Shown here: one piece after another, positions 34,095-46,279 of the stretch
Layout of the letters: every line of letters begins with the position of its first letter
How positions within the stretch are numbered: the first letter of the stretch is position 1
From: Aphanomyces cochlioides
Taxonomy: Eukaryota > Oomycota > Saprolegniomycetes > Saprolegniales > Verrucalvaceae
NCBI GenBank assembly: GCA_019828595.1
Contig: JAHQRK010000023.1
Span: 1,178,001-1,242,000 of the forward strand
Reading direction: 5' to 3'
DNA length: 64,000 bases
Position numbers and translations under genes: made by a program
Notes under the pieces: generated by a model
The model's input: only the letters and a program-made list of their open reading frames with translations
The model's database searches: none
What the model was told of the DNA's origin: nothing

Positions 34095-34844
34095 GGCGCT
34101 CCTCCAAAGGAACCCCACTGGACTCTTTCAACCTGTATTAACGGACAAATGACGAATTGATTTTGTATCCAGATAAAAGAATCGATTATCCAGATACACT
34201 ATAAACTCCAATCTGACCCCACGAATGCGCGCCATTGAAAGAGAACCATCCAATCCTTATACTTAGAAATAGAATACCACTCCAGTTGAAACCCACTAAA
34301 CACAAACAATAAGAGCCATTCACTTGTCTGGACATACATTTCGAAATTTGCAATAGACAGTCTATATGACTTGTCCGATGTCTCGGACTACACGTTCGAC
34401 AGGGTTATGAAGGAAACAGTCAGCGAGTCAGCCGCTGTTGAATGGTGCATGAAAGTAAGTTGAAACTCCTGTTGAATGAAACTCACAGTCAATTGAAAGT
34501 GTGTGGGAAGTACGTGTGAAACAGTACTTGAAGGCCATGCGAGGTGTTCACACTGACGACCTTCAATCTTACCTTGATCAGTTCATGTGGCGAAGCAAAA
34601 CGCAACAGGTATGTATTTTAAAGGCTTAGTGATAGCTATTCGTAAAACCTACATCTAATACATGACAGCGTTCATTGCATTCCATGTCACTTTGTTCCGT
34701 CCAAGGAAATATCCATGGATTTTCGGATAATTATCCGGATATCCATGGATATTTCCTTGGATGTTTCCATGGATATCCGGATAATTATGCGGAATATTTA
34801 ATACAGGTTGAAAGAGTCCAGTGGGGTTCCTTTGGAGGAGCGCC
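34095..34844. mobile_element. Merlin-like (ISXO2) transposon nested in Helitron A
   Basis: The element is 750 bp, with terminal inverted repeats of about 46 bp starting GGCGCTCCTCCAAAGG. An 8-bp duplication, CATCTCGT, lies at each side (34087-34094 and 34845-34852). The plus strand at 34483-34608 encodes SQSIESVWEVRVK, then DDLQSYLDQFMWRSK. This resembles the C terminus of ISXO2/Merlin transposases. The rest of the transposase is not intact, so the copy cannot move alone. An empty site is visible in copies D, F and G, where this segment is absent. Copies B and C carry the same element. Confidence 0.8.
34701..34760. repeat. 60-nt near-perfect palindrome inside Merlin element
   Basis: Perfect 20-bp arms (34701-34720 and 34741-34760) contain AAATATCCATGGAT. 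The 20-nt loop holds a further palindrome, CGGATAATTATCCG. It could extrude as a cruciform. It recurs at 38589-38648 and 42478-42537. Confidence 0.85.
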
Positions 34845-35205
34845 CATCTCGTCTTTGGCAGGTATTATTTTAAATAGTAGGACAATATTTTCATTTTGTA
34901 TGTGGAATGATTATTAATATTATCGACAACTGCCACGTCCAGCATCATGGGTGCATGAACGAACTTGTCTCAAATTACTCTTTTTTTGACTTGGCGTTTG
35001 TATGTAAAAATTGCTCATTTTGTACTTGGATCAAGTATATAAAAATTGCTAATTTTGTACTTGGATAAAGTATATAAAAATTGCTAATTTTGTACTTGGA
35101 TAAAGTATATAAAAATTGCTCATTTGTTGACTTGACGTTTGTATGTAAAAATTACTCTCGTACTTAGTCTCGTACTTACGTGTTGCGTTAGAGCCTTAAG
35201 TAATA

Positions 35206-35211
35206 GACTAG
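35206..35211 (-). other. Helitron A/B junction CTAG|TC
   Basis: On the minus strand, copy B ends CTAG (35211-35208) and copy A starts TC at once (35207-35206). The 3' hairpin with arms CCAGGG/CCCTGG lies at 35219-35236, seven bases inside B. Confidence 0.9.
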
Positions 35212-35780
35212 GGTGAGGCCAGGGCTACGCCCCTGGGTGGAGCGTTTTGCTTTGGAAATAACAAAGATTTGATCACACACATGAAACGTTTGAAGCCATA
35301 CTATGAATTTAGAATTTGATTCAGGCCCAGTTCGAAGTAAAAAAATAAGTTAACGCCGAGGATTCTGATTGGCTACTGTTGACTGACGAATATTTTTTTC
35401 GTCAGGAGATAAATCATGTCCTGACCAAAAAACCGTCGACTCGTACCGAAAGAAAAATAAATTATCAATCAGAGAACATATTATTTTGAAACTAAGGAGA
35501 CGGCATTTACTTCGCACTCCTTATTCACTTCTTTCTTATTTTACTTCGAATTGGCCTCCATAGTTTCCCTGTTTTGTTGTGCAAAAATGCCAGTACTTGC
35601 ACAGATAACACGAACGACTTATCAGTGATAATACAGACGCTCGAGGTACCCAGTCCTATTCACGGCGCATTTGACGGCAAGACACTGATGACCATGCGCT
35701 TAGATGATGCTCATGGCGACTACCAACATGTCGGAGACATAGTATATCTAGATGGAGAAAGGCGAACATTAGATGGTAAT

Positions 35781-37313
35781 CTACGGTTGTGTCCAATGTG
35801 AGCGTGGCATGTGGTGGGTGGAGGTTCTACTGGCTTGTTCTTTGTCCGCAGGCAACAGTGGTCCAATCAAATGATGCAAAGCGCCTTGGATTGTATAAGA
35901 TCTCGGCCCACCGTTGCCGTGAATAATTTCTTGGGTACCAATAGATGTAAAGGCAAAGAGGGCGTTGTACCGGCGAGTGTTATTGACAAACCCTCTGGTT
36001 TTGAACAAAGCAATGTATTCGCGAAACTCGGGTGTGTCAGGCCAGGTAGCAACAGGCAGCACTCGAGTGCCTCCACCGCAGCAGTCCTTTTCTTCGCCTG
36101 GCCAAATCTTCGCTTCGCAATGGCGGCAAATCGAACGCTGCTCAATAGTATGAAGAGGCACCAATGATTCATCGAAGTCATCGAAACTGACGCGTGCACT
36201 GTTGTGAGCACTCTTCTTCTTCGGGCGACCCTTGGGTTTATTCCGGAGACTTAATCCTTGCTCGCGAGGAGGTACATCAATCAAATCCACATCCACGTTT
36301 AGCGGAGGATCAGCATTTGCCAAGGCAAGTAATTGATTGTCAGTGTTGCAATCCACATTTCCATCGGAAATATCTTCTTCCTTGGTTTCTTCTTCACCTC
36401 CTTCATTCATACGGTTAGGTTGTAGCGCAGCATAGATCCTTCGATTGTCAACTCTGCGCTCGCGATCTTCTTGCTCCTGAGCTGCCAGAATCTTGAGATG
36501 ATGGTCACTTTGAGCGCGATAATGGATTCTGTCTTCTCCCTCCTTGGTTTCCTCTTCGTCGCTCTGATCCATGTCCGTGTGGTGCAAAATGATGGCACCC
36601 CGCCCTTGATTCGCAACCTCAGTGTTGTGCTTTTTTTCGCGAGCACGTTTGTTGTATTCCGCCTTCTTGGATCTTTTCATAGCCACCTCTTTGTCGAAGT
36701 CTTCCACGATAGCATGCCGTTTCTTTTCGCGAGCACGATTGTTGTACTCCGCCTTTTTGGATTTTTCCATTGCCACCTCTTCGTCAACTTTATCCAGGAT
36801 AGCTTGCCGTTTTTTTTCGCGAGCACGATTGTTGTACTCCGCCTTTAGAAGAGCTTGCCGATTCTTTTCGCGAGCACGATTGTTGTACTCCGCCTTTTTA
36901 GATTTTTCCATTGCCACCTCTTCGTCGACTTCATCCACGATAGCTTGCCGTTTCTTTTCGCGAGCACGTTTGTTGTACTCCGCCTTGTTGGCTTTTCTCA
37001 TAGCCGCCTCGTCGTTAATATTGCCCTGATTCAAGGCATCGTCATCCACAGCTCGGCCATTAGCTCCAGTGGATGCAGACTCTTGTTCGGTAGCATGCAC
37101 TTCTTTCCGCTCTGCTTGCTTCCCAGGTTCAGAATTATCGATCGCATGTCCTTGATTGTCATTGTCATGACTGCAATTGCCTTTCTTAGAGGCCGAGTAG
37201 TTGTTATTTTCTACGCAGAAAACTGCGTCAGACAAATGTTCATACAAAAACATCAACACAAAAATGATAATGTGATTGGATCGTAAAAATACTGTGGATA
37301 TGTGTCCCGCCAC
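35781..37313 (-). pseudogene. Helitron Rep fragment, copy B
   Basis: This 510-codon frame has the basic repeats and zinc-finger-like block. It ends after LLPADKEQAS in about 17 residues encoded by the filler. It has no nuclease or helicase. The frame opens at a GTG; the first ATG here is codon 21. Confidence 0.85.
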
Positions 37314-37982
37314 TTAAGCTTAACATAATGTGGTTTGCCAGAAAATACTACTCATTTCTTTCATAAATCGTACAGAGTTCGCGGTATTTATTAAACATCA
37401 CTTTGTTTAATATCGCGTTTTGAACTCGTACATCCAATGAGTTGAAACTTTGATACTGGGTAATACACCTGCTAAGTATCATGAAACACCCCTGAAGTGA
37501 TTCATGATACTCGCCGTAGGCCCACTATCAACAGTGGTACTCCGTCAAAAAAAGTAGCACCATCAGTTGCAATAGTGGTAACCAACGTTACACATTGTCC
37601 CCTTACTGTAAAAAGTTGAACTATGGGGAGAGGATTTACTCGTCCAAAGTCAATATGAAAATACAGTAAACCCACACGTTATAGCCGTCCCTGGCTGCTC
37701 TATGAAAATGTCCGGTATTTCGAGCCAAAAAGGCCCTACTTCGTAACATTCGCATATATAAAATTTTTATTTTTTAAAATTTTTTGATCGCGTCGGAATT
37801 CGCCTTTCGGAGTCCAAGCCTCTGGCCAGGGTATGGCTTAAAGTGGCAGAAAGGGCTCGTCACCCTACTGCACAGTGTGTTGACCGCTTATTCAGCGGCC
37901 TTTTCTGCCCGAGTGAAGCTATCCTAAGACATGCATCTCATCTTGCATCGTCCCAGAAAAAACCAATTGCCATGCATCTCGT

Positions 37983-38732
37983 GGCGCTCCTCCAAAGGAA
38001 CCCCACTGGACTCTTTCAACCTGTATTAACGGACAAATGACGAATTGATTTTGTATCCAGATAAAAGAATCGATTATCCAGATACACTATAAACTCCAAT
38101 CTGACCCCACGAATGCGCGCCATTGAAAGAGAACCATCCAATCCTTATACTTAGAAATAGAATACCACTCCAGTTGAAACCCACTAAACACAAACAATAA
38201 GAGCCATTCACTTGTCTGGACATACATTTCGAAATTTGCAATAGACAGTCTATATGACTTGTCCGATGTCTCGGACTACACGTTCGACAGGGTTATGAAG
38301 GAAACAGTCAGCGAGTCAGCCGCTGTTGAATGGTGCATGAAAGTAAGTTGAAACTCCTGTTGAATGAAACTCACAGTCAATTGAAAGTGTGTGGGAAGTA
38401 CGTGTGAAACAGTACTTGAAGGCCATGCGAGGTGTTCACACTGACGACCTTCAATCTTACCTTGATCAGTTCATGTGGCGAAGCAAAACGCAACAGGTAT
38501 GTATTTTAAAGGCTTAGTGATAGCTATTCGTAAAACCTACATCTAATACATGACAGCGTTCATTGCATTCCATGTCACTTTGTTCCGTCCAAGGAAATAT
38601 CCATGGATTTTCGGATAATTATCCGGATATCCATGGATATTTCCTTGGATGTTTCCATGGATATCCGGATAATTATGCGGAATATTTAATACAGGTTGAA
38701 AGAGTCCAGTGGGGTTCCTTTGGAGGAGCGCC
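37983..38732. mobile_element. Merlin-like transposon nested in Helitron B
   Basis: This is the same element as 34095-34844, at the same site and with the same CATCTCGT duplication. It was therefore copied with the Helitron rather than inserted separately. Confidence 0.8.
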
Positions 38733-39093
38733 CATCTCGTCTTTGGCAGGTATTATTTTAAATAGTAGGACAATATTTTCATTTTGTATGTGGAATGATT
38801 ATTAATATTATCGACAACTGCCACGTCCAGCATCATGGGTGCATGAACGAACTTGTCTCAAATTACTCTTTTTTTGACTTGGCGTTTGTATGTAAAAATT
38901 GCTCATTTTGTACTTGGATCAAGTATATAAAAATTGCTAATTTTGTACTTGGATAAAGTATATAAAAATTGCTAATTTTGTACTTGGATAAAGTATATAA
39001 AAATTGCTCATTTGTTGACTTGACGTTTGTATGTAAAAATTACTCTCGTACTTAGTCTCGTACTTACGTGTTGCGTTAGAGCCTTAAGTAATA

Positions 39094-39099
39094 GACTAG
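39094..39099 (-). other. Helitron B/C junction CTAG|TC
   Basis: The 3' CTAG of copy C (39099-39096) is joined directly to the TC of copy B (39095-39094). Confidence 0.9.
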
Positions 39100-39669
39100 G
39101 GTGAGGCCAGGGCTACGCCCCTGGGTGGAGCGTTTTGCTTTGGAAATAACAAAGATTTGATCACACACATGAAACGTTTGAAGCCATACTATGAATTTAG
39201 AATTTGATTCAGGCCCAGTTCGAAGTAAAAAAATAAGTTAACGCCGAGGATTCTGATTGGCTACTGTTGACTGACGAATATTTTTTTTCGTCAGGAGATA
39301 AATCATGTCCTGACCAAAAAACCGTCGACTCGTACCGAAAGAAAAATAAATTATCAATCAGAGAACATATTATTTTGAAACTAAGGAGACGGCATTTACT
39401 TCGCACTCCTTATTCACTTCTTTCTTATTTTACTTCGAATTGGCCTCCATAGTTTCCCTGTTTTGTTGTGCAAAAATGCCAGTACTTGCACAGATAACAC
39501 GAACGACTTATCAGTGATAATACAGACGCTCGAGGTACCCAGTCCTATTCACGGCGCATTTGACGGCAAGACACTGATGACCATGCGCTTAGATGATGCT
39601 CATGGCGACTACCAACATGTCGGAGACATAGTATATCTAGATGGAGAAAGGCGAACATTAGATGGTAAT

Positions 39670-41202
39670 CTACGGTTGTGTCCAATGTGAGCGTGGCATG
39701 TGGTGGGTGGAGGTTCTACTGGCTTGTTCTTTGTCCGCAGGCAACAGTGGTCCAATCAAATGATGCAAAGCGCCTTGGATTGTATAAGAGCTCGGCCCAC
39801 CGTTGCCGTGAATAATTTCTTGGGTACCAATAGATGTAAAGGCAAAGAGGGCGTTGTACCGGCGAGTGTTATTGACAAACCCTCTGGTTTTGAACAAAGC
39901 AATGTATTCGCGAAACTCGGGTGTGTCAGGCCAGGTAGCAACAGGCAGCACTCGAGTGCCTCCACCGCAGCAGTCCTTTTCTTCGCCTGGCCAAATCTTC
40001 GCTTCGCAATGGCGGCAAATCGAACGCTGCTCAATAGTATGAAGAGGCACCAATGATTCATCGAAGTCATCGAAACTGACGCGTGCACTGTTGTGAGCAC
40101 TCTTCTTCTTCGGGCGACCCTTGGGTTTATTCCGGAGACTTAATCCTTGCTCGCGAGGAGGTACATCAATCAAATCCACATCCACGTTTAGCGGAGGATC
40201 AGCATTTGCCAAGGCAAGTAATTGATTGTCAGTGTTGCAATCCACATTTCCATCGGAAATATCTTCTTCCTTGGTTTCTTCTTCACCTCCTTCATTCATA
40301 CGGTTAGGTTGTAGCGCAGCATAGATCCTTCGATTGTCAACTCTGCGCTCGCGATCTTCTTGCTCCTGAGCTGCCAGAATCTTGAGATGATGGTCACTTT
40401 GAGCGCGATAATGGATTCTGTCTTCTCCCTCCTTGGTTTCCTCTTCGTCGCTCTGATCCATGTCCGTGTGGTGCAAAATGATGGCACCCCGCCCTTGATT
40501 CGCAACCTCAGTGTTGTGCTTTTTTTCGCGAGCACGTTTGTTGTATTCCGCCTTCTTGGATCTTTTCATAGCCACCTCTTTGTCGAAGTCTTCCACGATA
40601 GCATGCCGTTTCTTTTCGCGAGCACGATTGTTGTACTCCGCCTTTTTGGATTTTTCCATTGCCACCTCTTCGTCAACTTTATCCAGGATAGCTTGCCGTT
40701 TTTTTTCGCGAGCACGATTGTTGTACTCCGCCTTTAGAAGAGCTTGCCGATTCTTTTCGCGAGCACGATTGTTGTACTCCGCCTTTTTAGATTTTTCCAT
40801 TGCCACCTCTTCGTCGACTTCATCCACGATAGCTTGCCGTTTCTTTTCGCGAGCACGTTTGTTGTACTCCGCCTTGTTGGCTTTTCTCATAGCCGCCTCG
40901 TCGTTAATATTGCCCTGATTCAAGGCATCGTCATCCACAGCTCGGCCATTAGCTCCAGTGGATGCAGACTCTTGTTCGGTAGCATGCACTTCTTTCCGCT
41001 CTGCTTGCTTCCCAGGTTCAGAATTATCGATCGCATGTCCTTGATTGTCATTGTCATGACTGCAATTGCCTTTCTTAGAGGCCGAGTAGTTGTTATTTTC
41101 TACGCAGAAAACTGCGTCAGACAAATGTTCATACAAAAACTTCAAGACAAAAATGATAATGTGATTGGATCGTAAAAATACTGTGGATATGTGTCCCGCC
41201 AC
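39670..41202 (-). pseudogene. Helitron Rep fragment, copy C
   Basis: This 510-codon fragment is nearly identical to copies B and D. Codon 21 is Lys instead of the Met seen in B, E and F, so no early ATG is available. Another change is GGPSSYTI in place of GGPRSYTI. Confidence 0.85.
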
Positions 41203-41871
41203 TTAAGCTTAACATAATGTGGTTTGCCAGAAAATACTACTCATTTCTTTCATAAATCGTACAGAGTTCGCGGTATTTATTAAACATCACTTTGTTTAAT
41301 ATCGCGTTTTGAACTCGTACATCCAATGAGTTGAAACTTTGATACTGGGTAATACACCTGCTAAGTATCATGAAACACCCCTGAAGTGATTCATGATACT
41401 CGCCGTAGGCCCACTATCAACAGTGGTACTCCGTCAAAAAAAGTAGCACCATCAGTTGCAATAGTGGTAACCAACGTTACACATTGTCCCCTTACTGTAA
41501 AAAGTTGAACTATGGGGAGAGGATTTACTCGTCCAAAGTCAATATGAAAATACAGTAAACCCACACGTTATAGCCGTCCCTGGCTGCTCTATGAAAATGT
41601 CCGGTATTTCGAGCCAAAAAGGCCCTACTTCGTAACATTCGCATATATAAAATTTTTATTTTTTAAAATTTTTTGATCGCGTCGGAATTCGCCTTTCGGA
41701 GTCCAAGCCTCTGGCCAGGGTATGGCTTAAAGTGGCAGAAAGGGCTCGTCACCCTACTGCACAGTGTGTTGACCGCTTATTCAGCGGCCTTTTCTGCCCG
41801 AGTGAAGCTATCCTAAGACATGCATCTCATCTTGCATCGTCCCAGAAAAAACCAATTGCCATGCATCTCGT

Positions 41872-42621
41872 GGCGCTCCTCCAAAGGAACCCCACTGGAC
41901 TCTTTCAACCTGTATTAACGGACAAATGACGAATTGATTTTGTATCCAGATAAAAGAATCGATTATCCAGATACACTATAAACTCCAATCTGACCCCACG
42001 AATGCGCGCCATTGAAAGAGAACCATCCAATCCTTATACTTAGAAATAGAATACCACTCCAGTTGAAACCCACTAAACACAAACAATAAGAGCCATTCAC
42101 TTGTCTGGACATACATTTCGAAATTTGCAATAGACAGTCTATATGACTTGTCCGATGTCTCGGACTACACGTTCGACAGGGTTATGAAGGAAACAGTCAG
42201 CGAGTCAGCCGCTGTTGAATGGTGCATGAAAGTAAGTTGAAACTCCTGTTGAATGAAACTCACAGTCAATTGAAAGTGTGTGGGAAGTACGTGTGAAACA
42301 GTACTTGAAGGCCATGCGAGGTGTTCACACTGACGACCTTCAATCTTACCTTGATCAGTTCATGTGGCGAAGCAAAACGCAACAGGTATGTATTTTAAAG
42401 GCTTAGTGATAGCTATTCGTAAAACCTACATCTAATACATGACAGCGTTCATTGCATTCCATGTCACTTTGTTCCGTCCAAGGAAATATCCATGGATTTT
42501 CGGATAATTATCCGGATATCCATGGATATTTCCTTGGATGTTTCCATGGATATCCGGATAATTATGCGGAATATTTAATACAGGTTGAAAGAGTCCAGTG
42601 GGGTTCCTTTGGAGGAGCGCC
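41872..42621. mobile_element. Merlin-like transposon nested in Helitron C
   Basis: This is the third copy of the 750-bp nested element at the same site, with the same 8-bp duplication. Confidence 0.8.
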
Positions 42622-42985
42622 CATCTCGTCTTTGGCAGGTATTATTTTAAATAGTAGGACAATATTTTCATTTTGTATGTGGAATGATTATTAATATTAT
42701 CGACAACTGCCACGTCCAGCATCATGGGTGCATGAACGAACTTGTCTCAAATTACTCTTTTTTTGACTTGGCGTTTGTATGTAAAAAATTGCGCTCATTT
42801 TGTACTTGGATCAAGTATATAAAAATTGCTAATTTTGTACTTGGATAAAGTATATAAAAATTGCTAATTTTGTACTTGGATAAAGTATATAAAAATTGCT
42901 CATTTGTTGACTTGACGTTTGTATGTAAAAATTACTCTCGTACTTAGTCTCGTACTTACGTGTTGCGTTAGAGCCTTAAGTAATA

Positions 42986-42991
42986 GACTAG
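42986..42991 (-). other. Helitron C/D junction CTAG|TC
   Basis: The 3' CTAG of copy D (42991-42988) is joined directly to the TC of copy C (42987-42986). Confidence 0.9.
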
Positions 42992-43561
42992 GGTGAGGCC
43001 AGGGCTACGCCCCTGGGTGGAGCGTTTTGCTTTGGAAATAACAAAGATTTGATCACACACATGAAACGTTTGAAGCCATACTATGAATTTAGAATTTGAT
43101 TCAGGCCCAGTTCGAAGTAAAAAAATAAGTTAACGCCGAGGATTCTGATTGGCTACTGTTGACTGACGAATATTTTTTTTCGTCAGGAGATAAATCATGT
43201 CCTGACCAAAAAACCGTCGACTCGTACCGAAAGAAAAATAAATTATCAATCAGAGAACATATTATTTTGAAACTAAGGAGACGGCATTTACTTCGCACTC
43301 CTTATTCACTTCTTTCTTATTTTACTTCGAATTGGCCTCCATAGTTTCCCTGTTTTGTTGTGCAAAAATGCCAGTACTTGCACAGATAACACGAACGACT
43401 TATCAGTGATAATACAGACGCTCGAGGTACCCAGTCCTATTCACGGCGCATTTGACGGCAAGACACTGATGACCATGCGCTTAGATGATGCTCATGGCGA
43501 CTACCAACATGTCGGAGACATAGTATATCTAGATGGAGAAAGGCGAACATTAGATGGTAAT

Positions 43562-45094
43562 CTACGGTTGTGTCCAATGTGAGCGTGGCATGTGGTGGGT
43601 GGAGGTTCTACTGGCTTGTTCTTTGTCCGCAGGCAACAGTGGTCCAATCAAATGATGCAAAGCGCCTTGGATTGTATAAGATCTCGGCCCACCGTTGCCG
43701 TGAATAATTTCTTGGGTACCAATAGATGTAAAGGCAAAGAGGGCGTTGTACCGGCGAGTGTTATTGACAAACCCTCTGGTTTTGAACAAAGCAATGTATT
43801 CGCGAAACTCGGGTGTGTCAGGCCAGGTAGCAACAGGCAGCACTCGAGTGCCTCCACCGCAGCAGTCCTTTTCTTCGCCTGGCCAAATCTTCGCTTCGCA
43901 ATGGCGGCAAATCGAACGCTGCTCAATAGTATGAAGAGGCACCAATGATTCATCGAAGTCATCGAAACTGACGCGTGCACTGTTGTGAGCACTCTTCTTC
44001 TTCGGGCGACCCTTGGGTTTATTCCGGAGACTTAATCCTTGCTCGCGAGGAGGTACATCAATCAAATCCACATCCACGTTTAGCGGAGGATCAGCATTTG
44101 CCAAGGCAAGTAATTGATTGTCAGTGTTGCAATCCACATTTCCATCGGAAATATCTTCTTCCTTGGTTTCTTCTTCACCTCCTTCATTCATACGGTTAGG
44201 TTGTAGCGCAGCATAGATCCTTCGATTGTCAACTCTGCGCTCGCGATCTTCTTGCTCCTGAGCTGCCAGAATCTTGAGATGATGGTCACTTTGAGCGCGA
44301 TAATGGATTCTGTCTTCTCCCTCCTTGGTTTCCTCTTCGTCGCTCTGATCCATGTCCGTGTGGTGCAAAATGATGGCACCCCGCCCTTGATTCGCAACCT
44401 CAGTGTTGTGCTTTTTTTCGCGAGCACGTTTGTTGTATTCCGCCTTCTTGGATCTTTTCATAGCCACCTCTTTGTCGAAGTCTTCCACGATAGCATGCCG
44501 TTTCTTTTCGCGAGCACGATTGTTGTACTCCGCCTTTTTGGATTTTTCCATTGCCACCTCTTCGTCAACTTTATCCAGGATAGCTTGCCGTTTTTTTTCG
44601 CGAGCACGATTGTTGTACTCCGCCTTTAGAAGAGCTTGCCGATTCTTTTCGCGAGCACGATTGTTGTACTCCGCCTTTTTAGATTTTTCCATTGCCACCT
44701 CTTCGTCGACTTCATCCACGATAGCTTGCCGTTTCTTTTCGCGAGCACGTTTGTTGTACTCCGCCTTGTTGGCTTTTCTCATAGCCGCCTCGTCGTTAAT
44801 ATTGCCCTGATTCAAGGCATCGTCATCCACAGCTCGGCCATTAGCTCCAGTGGATGCAGACTCTTGTTCGGTAGCATGCACTTCTTTCCGCTCTGCTTGC
44901 TTCCCAGGTTCAGAATTATCGATCGCATGTCCTTGATTGTCATTGTCATGACTGCAATTGCCTTTCTTAGAGGCCGAGTAGTTGTTATTTTCTACGCAGA
45001 AAACTGCGTCAGACAAATGTTCATACAAAAACTTCAAGACAAAAATGATAATGTGATTGGATCGTAAAAATACTGTGGATATGTGTCCCGCCAC
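43562..45094 (-). pseudogene. Helitron Rep fragment, copy D
   Basis: This 510-codon N-terminal fragment of Rep matches B and C, with Lys at codon 21. It has no catalytic domains. Confidence 0.85.
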
Positions 45095-45810
45095 TTAAGC
45101 TTAACATAATGTGGTTTGCCAGAAAATACTACTCATTTCTTTCATAAATCGTACAGAGTTCGCGGTATTTATTAAACATCACTTTGTTTAATATCGCGTT
45201 TTGAACTCGTACATCCAATGAGTTGAAACTTTGATACTGGGTAATACACCTGCTAAGTATCATGAAACACCCCTGAAGTGATTCATGATACTCGCCGTAG
45301 GCCCACTATCAACAGTGGTACTCCGTCAAAAAAAGTAGCACCATCAGTTGCAATAGTGGTAACCAACGTTACACATTGTCCCCTTACTGTAAAAAGTTGA
45401 ACTATGGGGAGAGGATTTACTCGTCCAAAGTCAATATGAAAATACAGTAAACCCACACGTTATAGCCGTCCCTGGCTGCTCTATGAAAATGTCCGGTATT
45501 TCGAGCCAAAAAGGCCCTACTTCGTAACATTCGCATATCGCGTCGGAATTCGCCTTTCGGAGTCCAAGCCTCTGGCCAGGGTATGGCTTAAAGTGGCAGA
45601 AAGGGCTCGTCACCCTACTGCACAGTGTGTTGACCACTTATTCAGCGGCCTTTTCTGCCCGAGTGAAGCTATCCTAAGACATGCGTCTCACCTTGCATCG
45701 TCCCAGAAAAACTCAACTGCCATTCAATCGCCTTTGGCAGGTATTATTTTAAATAGTAGGACAATATATTTTCATTTTGTATGTGGAATGATTATTAATA
45801 TTATCGACAA

Positions 45811-45857
45811 CTGCCACGTCCAGCATCATGGGTGCACGATGATGCTGGACGTGGCAG
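45811..45857. repeat. Hairpin CTGCCACGTCCAGCATCAT in Helitron D
   Basis: Perfect 19-bp arms (45811-45829 and 45839-45857) surround a 9-nt loop. The right arm is absent from copies A-C and from the 5' part of F, but present in G (59762-59808). Confidence 0.85.
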
Positions 45858-46019
45858 TGTGACAAAATATGACACCGAGTATTGAGCAACACACCAAATA
45901 ATTGACAAATGGATATTTGCCATGGATATGGGGCAATACAACCTTGAGTGGTCAAATGAGTTGATGTTGGTTGGAAGTGCTGACTACTATGAACGAACTT
46001 GTCTCAAATTGCTCATTTT

Positions 46020-46195
46020 GTACTTGGATAAAGTATGTAAAAATTGCTAATTTTGTACTTGGATAAAGTACATAAAAATTGCTAATTTTGTACTTGGATA
46101 AAGTATATAAAAATTGCTAATTTTGTACTTGGATAAAGTACATAAAAATTGCTAATTTTGTACTTGGATAAAGTATATAAAAATTGCTCATTTGT
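46020..46195 (-). repeat. Five 35-bp subterminal tandem repeats, Helitron D
   Basis: Units contain TACTTGGATAAAGTATATAA followed by AAATTGCTAATTTTG. They sit just inside the 5' end. Fewer units occur in B and C, five in G (about 59424-59610), and a two-type alternating version in F (about 52600-52805). Confidence 0.8.
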
Positions 46196-46273
46196 TGACT
46201 TGACGTTTGTATGTAAAAATTACTCTCGTACTTAGTCTCGTACTTACGTGTTGCGTTAGAGCCTTAAGTAATA

Positions 46274-46279
46274 GACTAG
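46274..46279 (-). other. Helitron D/E junction CTAG|TC
   Basis: The 3' CTAG of copy E (46279-46276) is joined directly to the TC of copy D (46275-46274). Confidence 0.9.

Larger units (their letters stand above)
31872..35207 (-). mobile_element. Helitron copy A (3' truncated)
   Basis: The 5' end (TC, on the minus strand) is at 35207, abutting CTAG of copy B. The 3' part is lost at 31872 next to the GST fragment. It contains the Rep fragment and a nested Merlin-like element (34095-34844). The junction shares about 3-4 bases (TCAC) with the full-length sequence, suggesting microhomology joining. Confidence 0.85.
35208..39095 (-). mobile_element. Helitron copy B (non-autonomous, 3888 bp)
   Basis: Both ends are complete: TC at 39095 and hairpin plus CTAG at 35208. 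It carries the first roughly 480 codons of Rep. A filler of about 400 bp (about 35418-35815) replaces the rest of Rep and the helicase. The filler includes a 75-codon plus-strand frame (35574-35801) of unknown origin, possibly a captured host fragment. A nested Merlin-like element (37983-38732) lies near the 5' end. Confidence 0.9.
39096..42987 (-). mobile_element. Helitron copy C (non-autonomous, 3892 bp)
   Basis: Layout matches copy B, including the 75-codon filler frame (39463-39690) and nested Merlin-like element. A few single-base and short indel differences from B are seen, for example near 39285 and 42785. Confidence 0.9.
42988..46275 (-). mobile_element. Helitron copy D (non-autonomous, 3288 bp)
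   Basis: This has the same 3' half as B and C, including the filler frame at 43355-43582. Its 5' part lacks the Merlin-like element and instead matches that of copy G. It has five 35-bp subterminal repeats and a 19-bp-arm hairpin (45811-45857). It appears to be a recombinant between the two 5'-end types. Confidence 0.9.

Noticed and set aside
33955..34152. 65-codon frame with VDRLFSGLFCPSEAILRHA, vaguely like a hAT dimerisation domain
   Set aside because: Similarity is weak, the frame is short, and it is broken by the Merlin insertion in A-C. I could not support a hAT call.
46020..46195. Regularly spaced 35-bp repeats that could suggest a CRISPR array
   Set aside because: The repeats are directly adjacent with no unique spacers, the genome is eukaryotic, and they lie inside a Helitron end.
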